Source: Prevotella koreensis
GTDB taxonomy: Bacteria > Bacteroidota > Bacteroidia > Bacteroidales > Bacteroidaceae
Direction of reading: 5' to 3'
Length of the DNA: 64,000 nucleotides
Assembly (NCBI RefSeq): GCF_003977605.1
Contig: NZ_RYYU01000001.1
Location: forward strand, 1,112,039 to 1,176,038
Numbering within the stretch: position 1 is the stretch's first letter; each line of letters opens with the position of its first letter. The translations under genes and the position numbers were made by a program. Of the stretch, positions 57,743 through 64,000 are shown piece after piece. The notes beneath the pieces are model-generated. The model ran no database searches. It worked only from the letters and a program-made list of their open reading frames with translations, and was not told where the DNA came from.

Positions 57743-57815
57743 CGCGGAGTGGAGCAGTTGGTAGCTCGCCAGGCTCATAACCTGGAGGTCGCATGTTCGA
57801 GTCTTGCCTCCGCAA
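57743..57815 (+). tRNA. tRNA-fMet (initiator, anticodon CAT)
   Basis: The cloverleaf folds with acceptor CGCGGAG/CTCCGCA. The first base (C1) is unpaired with A72, as in initiators, and A11-U24 is present in the D stem. The anticodon loop is CTCATAA. The anticodon stem CCAGG/CCTGG has A29-U41 instead of the usual G29-C41, so it carries only two of the three G-C pairs seen in most initiators. CCA is not encoded. It is a single-gene unit with promoter and terminator. Confidence 0.92.
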
Positions 57816-57820
57816 CACAC

Positions 57821-57853
57821 GAAACCCAACAATTAGTTGGGTTTCTTTTTTTT
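57821..57853 (+). terminator. Rho-independent terminator of tRNA-fMet
   Basis: GAAACCCAAC/GTTGGGTTTC stem with a 5-base loop and an 8-base T run. Confidence 0.88.
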
Positions 57854-58029
57854 GCTACGTCAATACTCTGCACATGCTTCCGGTCGCAGTTACCTCGGCT
57901 CAGTAGAAAAAAGGATAGGGTTTGTCTATATAACAAAAAACACTCAACTCTTGGCATAAAAGTAGTTGAGTGGAGCAATTTTGTATTTTGCGGACACTAA
58001 TGTAAAAGAACAAAACTGAAGTAAAACAT

Positions 58030-58058
58030 AATGAGCCCGGTGCAATACCGGACTCATT
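58030..58058 (-). terminator. Terminator of the small-protein/LRR unit
   Basis: A stem AATGAG(C/T)CCGGT paired across a short loop with ACCGGACTCATT. It is followed on the complement strand by ATGTTTTAC. It lies about 65 bases past the small gene. Confidence 0.65.
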
Positions 58059-58121
58059 ACTATATAGATTTGGATAATTAGAATTTAATTCAACATCCAA
58101 TTTATCAAGAGCAATTCGGTT

Positions 58122-58292
58122 TTACCACTCATCAGAAGTCTCTTCGTCAAACATATTATTCTCCTTTGCTCCTATTTCTTCGTCGTCGGGATTGAATCCA
58201 CCACCTACACCAGGACTCGCAGTCAGCATGATGTATTCGCTATTCAGACGTACAGCCTCTGTTACCGGTATAATATATTTCTTTTTTTCCAT
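58122..58292 (-). CDS. Small 56-residue protein downstream of the LRR gene
   Basis: The reading frame starts MEKKKYIIPVTEAVRLNSEY, continues with IMLTASPGVGGGFNPDDEE and ends DEETSDEW. There is no signal peptide. The first 20 residues (KKYIIPVTEAVRLN) resemble a start motif I recall from many short Bacteroidales proteins that sit beside surface proteins, but the function is unknown. The middle SPGVGGGFNPDDEE stretch is glycine- and aspartate-rich. It begins 27 bases after the LRR gene stop on the same strand and precedes a hairpin terminator, so it is the last gene of that unit. Confidence 0.7.
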   Translation of the reverse strand: MEKKKYIIPVTEAVRLNSEYIMLTASPGVGGGFNPDDEEIGAKENNMFDEETSDEW

Positions 58293-58319
58293 AATTATTT
58301 TGTTATTATTCCTTCGTTG

Positions 58320-60329
58320 TTATTTAATAATTACCTTTTGTCCATTCTTGATAAAGATACCATGTTGTGGTGTATCAACACGCTGTCCATTGAGGTTATA
58401 ATAAACATCCTCAGAAGGTGTATCAGCATCAAGTGACATGATGCCGGTTGTTGAGGAATCATCATCAGAGAAGGAGAACGTTACCTTAGCCCCTGCAGGT
58501 ACGCCGGCTAATACTGCATAAGCCTTATGGATGGGGAATTGATTTATGGTAGTTGTAAGTTTCTTAAAGATACCTTTCTTCTTTGAAATTACATAAACAG
58601 GACCGCCATTCTCTGTTGGAGACACAGGTTTTGAATTTACGGTAACACCATGCATGATGTTGTTTGTAATGTTGAAGGTCTGGTCATCTTTCTCACCGAT
58701 AGCATAATAGAAATCGGCTGGAGTGGCTTCTTTGTCAAGAACCTTCAGCAATACACCTGTATAGGCTGGTACATATCCATATGCGCCATTAGGACCTCCA
58801 TTTTCGTCTATACTCTTCATCCTAACATGATAAGTAGAAGTACCGTATTCACCTTTGCCGTCTTTAATATCGCTGTTCTTTGAAACGAAGGCTGCAACAT
58901 CAGTGTGATGATTTTCTTCCTTGTAAACACTGAAATCAACATCGAACTCACGAGCAAATGTACCAAATTTGTTTGTGATATTTACGCCCGGAATCTGGTA
59001 TTTAAGCTGTGAAGTGAAATCAAAAGAACTCGGTTTGTAATCATGAGTAGGAATATTATATACTTCCTTTTTCCACGCACTCTTATATTTTTCAAGTGCC
59101 GATTTCTTTACATATATATTAGTTGTTGATGCGAACTCACTGTAGTTGTTATTGGTTTCATCCAACTCAAAGCGAGTAGTACTCAACATCCTCTTAGTAG
59201 GCTCACTCTCAAGGAAGAACACACTCTCCACGGTACTCTTATTATCTTTAATGTTAGTAACGAAAGCCTTGGCACCGATATATTCAATGTCTTTTTTCAC
59301 TACCACTTCCTTCACTTTATCAGTAGTCTTCTGGAATGCATAGTCACCAATCAAATTCACATTGTAAATCTTGTCTTTGGTAGGATGTTTAACGCTTGTA
59401 GGCAACACAAATGTATGGTCTGTGGATTTCGTTTTGAGCATATCCACTACGGTTTCAGATACAGGAATATACTCTTCGGTGCCTACATCGAATGATTGTT
59501 CTATAACTCCTTTAAATTTATTGTAGAAATCTTTTGAATTATACTCATCATAAAGTTCCTTACGAACATGGATGGTGATGTTATCAAACATACTTTTACC
59601 ATTAGTTTGGGTACCATCATCGAATGACATCTCGTTTGTAGCCTGGTTAATATTGGCCGGGTCAATCACCTTATCGCAGAGGAATGTAATCAAATTCAGG
59701 TTAGTGCAGAGACCGAAGGCACGCTTTTCTATCTTAGTTACCAAGTTGGGGATTACCACATTCTTCAGCACCTTACAATCATAGAAAGCATATTCACCGA
59801 TAGTCGTGATAGAAGGAGGTAGCAGTGTAAAACGGTCGTTGGCCTTACCTGCAGGGAATATTTTCAATGTTTCCTTATCCTTAGACAAGAGGTAACCATC
59901 AACACTGGAGTAAACTGTGTTATCTTTACTCACATTGATATCTGTGAGTTTAAAGCAGGACTTGAAAGCCTCGGGACTAATTTTTGTAGTCTTGTCTGAG
60001 ATATTTACAACAGTTAGAGCCTCACACTTGTTAAAAGCTTCGCGTTCGATTTCATTCACGTTCTTAGGAACGGTAAATTTCGTCAATCCGCAGTCTGCAA
60101 AAGCACCCTTACCAATAATTTCAATCTCGGCATCGTCAGGAAATTCCGCCGTAGTCATACCCTTACAACCCCTGAAAGCATTGGTTTTAATAGTCGTTAC
60201 TGTCTTGGGAAATTTAAAAGACTCAAGTTTTGGCAAGTAGGCAAAAGCATCTGATTCAATTTCTTTAAGTTGACAACTTCCTTCGAAATTGAAATGCTTC
60301 AAATTTTTAGAGACTGTATTTACAACCGA
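58320..60329 (-). pseudogene. BspA-like leucine-rich repeat protein, 5'-truncated
   Basis: About 660 residues are open, with LRR_5-type repeats in the first third (LKEIESDAFAYLPKLESFKF, AFRGCKGMTTAEFP, GAFADCGLTKFTVPKNVNEI, EREAFNKCEALTVVNIS). Larger beta-rich segments follow, with a C-terminal module typical of Prevotella surface proteins (YYNLNGQRVDTPQHGIFIKN then GQKVIIK). The frame has no ATG or signal peptide at its 5' end: it runs SVVNTVSKNLKHF from a stop codon, with only a TTG available. A secreted protein of this family should begin with a signal peptide, so the gene has lost its 5' part. A -7 box lies at 60,535-60,543, too far for a natural leader. Confidence 0.75.
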
Positions 60330-60534
60330 TTATTACTCAATATTTTATAGATAATAAGTCAGAAATATGGTTGTTATTTTTAATTGCACATTCTAAAAGG
60401 TGAAGATTTAACGCTTTTATTGATTATTAACTCAAAAAGGACATCAACTTGGGTCGTTTCTTCTCTTTTCCTTGCTATTCGTTTCCGATATTCCACTTTT
60501 GTTTTGGTCTATCTCATATGTACTGCAAAGGTAT

Positions 60535-60543
60535 TGATTTTTG
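60535..60543 (-). promoter_or_regulatory. Orphan -7 box upstream of the LRR remnant
   Basis: TACCTTTGC on the complement strand. The stretch from 60,330 to 60,700 otherwise holds only short unassigned frames. Confidence 0.35.
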
Positions 60544-60700
60544 TTTGATATTGCTCCTTGCTTGCTCCTTGTCGTAGATTAATTTTCACACAGGAATTTT
60601 TGTTCTCTTTCTATAGGGGCTTGAAACAATCCATTTATTGGAAACAATTAAAGACGGAGCTGGTTTGCCCCAGTGCTTTTTAAGAAACAGGGCAATTATT

Positions 60701-61000
60701 TTATCTCCACAAAGGCTCTTGTTCCCAATTATGAGGAAAGCCTAATAAACGAGTTCTTACTGATGGGTATTTCGATAAAAGCTGCTTGAAATCTGCAACA
60801 AAAGTGTTGCCCATAGAAATGGAGTTAAGCCAATACACCACATAGCAGAGTTGCGGATAAAGTGTTTGTTCACGGAACGAGAAATCCGTAATCCATGTGT
60901 TTGGCATACGCATAGGCATCATTGGCTTGACAGGAAAGACCCGATTTGACAGTCTTGAATGATGGGCGCAGCAATTACGAAGTACGGGTCTGGGTACGGA
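60701..61000 (-). pseudogene. C-terminal remnant of an Abi-family (Abi_2) protein
   Basis: The frame reads VLRNCCAHHSRLSNRVFPVK followed by TLYPQLCYVVYWLNSISMGN and ends SVRTRLLGFPHNWEQEPLWR. These match the conserved C-terminal end of Abi_2-type proteins (N-x-C-A-H-H-x-R-L near the start, W-x-x-x-P-L-W at the end), from memory. Only about 100 residues remain. The frame is cut by a stop at 61,001, and the N-terminal part is absent. Abi_2 proteins are linked with abortive infection; this copy is not functional. Confidence 0.7.
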
Positions 61001-61002
61001 TT

Positions 61003-61040
61003 AAAAGGCTAAGTGATTATTTCCAGTCATTTAGCCTTTT
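61003..61040 (+). terminator. Hairpin between the Abi remnant and cfxA
   Basis: A 14-bp stem AAAAGGCTAAGTGA/TCATTTAGCCTTTT with one G-T pair. The role in this junction is unclear. Confidence 0.55.
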
Positions 61041-61121
61041 TAATTATCTAATTTTTCCCCACATTTTCCCCACAGCTGTCTATTTATATATTTTAGAAAC
61101 ATATTTTTCCGTAAAGTTATG

Positions 61122-61129
61122 TACCTTTG
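61122..61129 (+). promoter_or_regulatory. -7 box of cfxA
   Basis: TACCTTTG on the plus strand, about 48 bases before the cfxA ATG. Confidence 0.65.
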
Positions 61130-61176
61130 TCGGCAAATAAAGATATTCTCGTCAAACAAATATAAATAATATAAAC

Positions 61177-62142
61177 ATGGAAAAAAACAGAAAAAAACAA
61201 ATCGTAGTTTTGAGTATAGCTTTAGTTTGCATTTTCATCTTGGTATTTTCATTGTTCCATAAATCAGCGACAAAAGATAGCGCAAATCCTCCTTTAACAA
61301 ATGTTTTGACTGATAGCATTTCTCAAATTGTCTCAGCTTGTCCTGGCGAAATTGGTGTGGCGGTTATTGTTAATAACAGAGATACGGTTAAGGTCAATAA
61401 TAAGAGTGTTTATCCTATGATGAGTGTGTTTAAGGTTCATCAGGCATTAGCTCTTTGTAATGACTTTGACAATAAAGGAATTTCACTTGATACCTTAGTA
61501 AATATAAATAGGGATAAACTTGACCCAAAGACTTGGAGTCCTATGCTGAAAGATTATTCAGGGCCAGTCATATCATTGACAGTGAGAGATTTGCTGCGTT
61601 ATACTCTTACTCAGAGTGACAACAATGCAAGCAACCTTATGTTTAAGGATATGGTTAATGTCGCTCAAACAGATAGTTTTATAGCCACACTCATTCCTCG
61701 TTCAAGTTTTCAGATAGCTTATACGGAAGAGGAAATGTCGGCTGACCATAACAAGGCTTACTCTAACTATACATCTCCTCTTGGTGCTGCAATGTTGATG
61801 AATCGTTTGTTTACTGAAGGTCTTATCGATGATGAGAAACAAAGTTTCATTAAGAATACGTTAAAAGAATGCAAAACAGGTGTAGATAGGATAGCAGCTC
61901 CACTTCTTGATAAAGAAGGGGTTGTTATAGCGCATAAGACAGGTTCAGGTTATGTTAATGAAAATGGTGTTCTTGCAGCTCACAATGATGTTGCCTATAT
62001 ATGTCTGCCTAATAATATCAGTTATACCTTAGCGGTATTTGTTAAGGATTTCAAGGGAAATGAATCACAAGCGTCACAATATGTTGCGCATATATCAGCT
62101 GTAGTATATTCTTTATTAATGCAAACTTCAGTAAAATCTTAA
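61177..62142 (+). CDS. cfxA: Class A beta-lactamase, CfxA family
   Basis: Periplasmic serine beta-lactamase of Bacteroides/Prevotella that hydrolyses penicillins and many cephalosporins, including cephamycins in some variants. The 321 residues match CfxA over the whole length as I remember it. The N-terminal anchor is IVVLSIALVCIFILVFSLF. The active-site set is present: SVFK at 83-86 (Ser70-x-x-Lys), SDN at 147-149 (SDN loop), KTG at 254-256, with the EEEMSAD segment near 184. I cannot assign an allele number. The gene is a single unit with its own promoter and a strong hairpin terminator, next to a relaxase, which fits a Tn4555-like mobilizable element. Confidence 0.96.
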   Translation: MEKNRKKQIVVLSIALVCIFILVFSLFHKSATKDSANPPLTNVLTDSISQIVSACPGEIGVAVIVNNRDTVKVNNKSVYPMMSVFKVHQALALCNDFDNKGISLDTLVNINRDKLDPKTWSPMLKDYSGPVISLTVRDLLRYTLTQSDNNASNLMFKDMVNVAQTDSFIATLIPRSSFQIAYTEEEMSADHNKAYSNYTSPLGAAMLMNRLFTEGLIDDEKQSFIKNTLKECKTGVDRIAAPLLDKEGVVIAHKTGSGYVNENGVLAAHNDVAYICLPNNISYTLAVFVKDFKGNESQASQYVAHISAVVYSLLMQTSVKS

Positions 62143-62173
62143 ACTGCACTTGCTTTGATAATTAATGATAAAC

Positions 62174-62215
62174 AATCTAAAAGCACTCTAATCGTTATCG
62201 GAGTGCTTTTAGATT
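62174..62215. terminator. Bidirectional terminator between cfxA and mob
   Basis: A perfect 15-bp stem AATCTAAAAGCACTC/GAGTGCTTTTAGATT between convergent genes. Confidence 0.85.
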
Positions 62216-62234
62216 ACTAATCAAATTGCTTCTA

Positions 62235-63638
62235 TTATAATTTGAATCCTCTACTTTTTCTTTCTTCCTGTTGCGGCACTCTTGCTCCATATCTAAGCCT
62301 GTGCCATTGCTCCCTGAACCAGTCGGCAATCGGCTTCCTGTTTATTGTCAGGTTCAGCCTGCTTTCATCGTCAGGGTCATTTTCCACCCTTAAAATATCA
62401 TCCTTTATATCAAAGTTCCGCCTGTGTTGCTCGGAATAGATTTTACCGCTACATTTCAGGGCTTCTTTTTTGACTATAAGACTTTCAGTCATTTCTTTAG
62501 AGAATCCCAGCATGGCACAAAACTTTTCCATGCGCAGCATTTCCCTGAACATCGGAAACCACCTGAAAGCCTTGTCTATGATTCTGGCGAGCCGTGACAG
62601 TTCTTTTTCTTTCATGTCAAGTTCCTGCCTGTGCATTTCTCTGAGATTGTGGATTTGCGTATCATGCTGTTTCTGCATCTGCTGTACTTGGCTCTGCAAT
62701 TTTTCAATATTGGTGTTCCGTTTTGAAACCTCGTCTTGCAGTTTTTCGTTGGCACGTTCCAGTTCTTTCAGTTTTCCACTCCCGAAAAGAGAAGCAACTC
62801 CACTAGTTATGGCTGTCGCTGCCGTGGTGGCTGTCTTCTTTAACTTGTCAGTGCGTATTTCTGATTTCACCTGTTTCAGTTCCTGCTCGGCAAGATTTAT
62901 CTGTTCTTCTTTGTGCCGTTTGGCTGCATCCATGCGTTGCAGTTCAGCTTTCTGCTTCTCAATGATAAAGTCGTTCCGTTCCAGATGCTCCTTACCAGTG
63001 ACAGCCTTTGACTGCCCGCGTTCCATCAGCAGGATGTCGGATGCAAGGGTCTGCATCTGCATCATGTCATCGTCATTGAGCTTTCGGCTCTTTCCTGTTT
63101 CGTGGTTCATCCAGTCGAAAACGATATGGGCATGATAGTTCGGCTTGAACCATCTGTCCCCGACTTTGAAGCTTTCCCTGTCTTCCGCTTCCGGCTGACC
63201 GTTCAGCCAATGCCCTTCATCCTTGTGCAGGAAGATTTGCAGCGGTGTGATTCCCCAGCGTCTTTGACACTCCTCACCGAATTTACGCACGTCTGCCAGT
63301 GTGGTGTCCGACCTGACAAGCAGCACTCCTTCACGTATGGGGGAGCATCCCGCAATCTTGACTATTTTACCGTTCTTGCCTTTGCGTTCACGCTCCTTTT
63401 CCTGCATGGCACGTCCGGTCTTTTCCTTTACCATCTGTCTGATATTGTCATAATGCATCCGCAAATCCGGACTGCCGAAGTCGGGATTTATCCACTGTTC
63501 GTTATCGGTGGATAGTTCAGGAACGACATAGATTCTGGACTCTCCGATGTGGCGCATGTATTCGGCAGTCCTCCTGTTGTGAGCCTCGCTCGATGCGATG
63601 TTGCAGGGCTTGATATGTATGCTTGATTTTGTTGCCAT
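62235..63638 (-). CDS. MobV-family relaxase (plasmid recombination/mobilization protein)
   Basis: A 467-residue relaxase that nicks at oriT and pilots DNA into a recipient. The N-terminal half carries the MobV relaxase core: KSSIHIKPCNIASSEAHNRR (near 4-23), then HLNGQPE-like HWLNGQPEAEDRESFKVGDR. The metal-binding histidine triad is in NYHAHIVFDWMNHE (near 169-182), the H-x-H-x5-N/H pattern typical of Mob_Pre. A long coiled coil follows (EKLQSQVQQMQKQHDTQIHN). A DUF-like C-terminal segment ends RQEERKSRGFKL-like in EERKSRGFKL. The region upstream is hairpin-rich, as expected for oriT. Confidence 0.92.
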   Translation of the reverse strand: MATKSSIHIKPCNIASSEAHNRRTAEYMRHIGESRIYVVPELSTDNEQWINPDFGSPDLRMHYDNIRQMVKEKTGRAMQEKERERKGKNGKIVKIAGCSPIREGVLLVRSDTTLADVRKFGEECQRRWGITPLQIFLHKDEGHWLNGQPEAEDRESFKVGDRWFKPNYHAHIVFDWMNHETGKSRKLNDDDMMQMQTLASDILLMERGQSKAVTGKEHLERNDFIIEKQKAELQRMDAAKRHKEEQINLAEQELKQVKSEIRTDKLKKTATTAATAITSGVASLFGSGKLKELERANEKLQDEVSKRNTNIEKLQSQVQQMQKQHDTQIHNLREMHRQELDMKEKELSRLARIIDKAFRWFPMFREMLRMEKFCAMLGFSKEMTESLIVKKEALKCSGKIYSEQHRRNFDIKDDILRVENDPDDESRLNLTINRKPIADWFREQWHRLRYGARVPQQEERKSRGFKL

Positions 63639-63920
63639 AGATACTTGTTTTTTGGTTTGTACTTTATTGTTTGCTTTTCCGCTGTCCGTAAACGCATGGG
63701 GTTCTTAGGGGTGCAACCCATAAGCGGAGATTGCAAAGAGAGGGTCACTCTTTGCTCTGGGTTCTCAGGGGAGAAACGCCCTGAGTGGGTCATTAGGGTA
63801 AAACCCTAATCCCCTCGGGAGAGCCCACAACTACGTAAGCGGAGCGTGTAGTTATAGTGGGCTATATCAATGGCAAGCCATTGTCTGCAAACTCCAGCCT
63901 ACGGCTTCCGCTCTCCTCCG
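63639..63920. other. Candidate oriT region upstream of the relaxase
   Basis: A hairpin-rich stretch of about 280 bp. Three inverted repeats are visible: GCAAAGAG/CTCTTTGC (63,733-63,755), ATTAGGGT/ACCCTAAT (63,792-63,810), and a nested GCCCAC+AACTAC/GTAGTT+GTGGGC (63,823-63,862). MobV origins are usually in this position, directly before the relaxase gene. The nick site cannot be read out by eye. Confidence 0.45.
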
Positions 63921-64000
63921 TCAGGGAGGTTTTTCATCATCGTTGCCGATTGGAGATGCACCGACCAGCACAAGGTCTAAATCGTCTATCAGTTTTTGCA
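63921..64000 (-). CDS. 3' end of an unidentified gene upstream of the relaxase
   Basis: A complement-strand frame gives QKLIDDLDLVLVGASPIGND followed by DEKPP and a stop at 63,921-63,923. The 5' part is beyond the window. In mobilizable Bacteroidales elements this place is often occupied by a small mobilization or primase gene, but these 25 residues do not suffice to decide. Confidence 0.5.
   Translation of the reverse strand, partial: QKLIDDLDLVLVGASPIGNDDEKPP

Larger units (their letters stand above)
60701..64000. mobile_element. Mobilizable resistance element (cfxA-mob), right part beyond the window
   Basis: It contains cfxA, a MobV relaxase, a candidate oriT and an additional mobilization-side gene, matching elements of the Tn4555 type. 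No integrase is seen here; it may lie to the right. The left limit is not defined: it lies between the truncated LRR gene and cfxA and may include the Abi remnant. Confidence 0.6.

Noticed and set aside
57749..58000. A plus-strand frame across the initiator tRNA
   Set aside because: It overlaps the tRNA and its terminator; no coding signal outside the RNA gene.
60946..61140. A 64-codon plus-strand frame before cfxA
   Set aside because: It needs a TTG start, spans the hairpin and the cfxA promoter, and has no recognised family.
63488..63793. A minus-strand frame overlapping the relaxase start
   Set aside because: Most of it lies in the relaxase 5' end and the hairpin region; it has no start signal or known family.

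Overview
The window looks like a chromosomal segment of a Prevotella-like member of the Bacteroidales. The signs are repeated Bacteroidetes-type -7 promoter boxes (TAnnTTTG) in front of genes, Bacteroidetes families (DUF349, DUF5683, DUF3822 and a TamL-type lipoprotein paired with TamB), a BspA-like leucine-rich-repeat protein with a Prevotella-style C-terminus, and a CfxA-type beta-lactamase. No rRNA is present, so I cannot name the species.

Layout. Positions 1-44,360 are mostly compact core genome. They carry ftsH (partial), rsfS, tRNA-Gln, a DUF349 protein, corA, pepD, a flippase-like membrane protein, surE-lpxB, parA-parB-DUF5683, a LysM lytic transglycosylase, relA/spoT, merR, alaS, recA, a carboxynorspermidine-dehydrogenase-like gene, a secreted esterase, nhaD, a nucleotidyltransferase, rsmD, DUF3822, a RecD-like helicase, a GNAT enzyme, a DHH phosphoesterase, dnaG, queD-queE-cls and the tamB-tamL pair.

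Positions 44,500-54,000 form an AT-rich accessory island. It has a tight four-gene operon: a dynamin-like GTPase with an N-terminal HTH, an unknown helical protein, a membrane protein with an HNH-type nuclease motif, and a SUKH-type immunity protein. It also has a DUF4143-type ATPase with three upstream iterons, and an IS110-family element with a structured upstream RNA that fits a bridge RNA. The IS appears to be inserted in a small MITE-like repeat.

Positions 54,000-60,300 return to ordinary genes (secreted beta-propeller-like protein, RluA, fabG, tetR, initiator tRNA, and a 56-residue protein beside a 5'-truncated LRR gene). From about 60,700 to the right edge lies a mobilizable resistance element: an Abi-family remnant, cfxA, a MobV relaxase, a hairpin-rich candidate oriT, and the 3' end of one further gene.

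Scattered over this are three repeat families: (i) intergenic arrays of 22-bp units built on AATTTCGCCCA at four loci; (ii) a roughly 200-bp MITE-like element with imperfect inverted ends at four loci; (iii) CTCAACG/GTTGAGC simple repeats, one of which makes an in-frame insert of about 60 residues in alanyl-tRNA synthetase. The four-gene GTPase/nuclease/immunity operon is my best candidate for an undescribed system. All functional statements come from reading motifs by eye; no database search was run.
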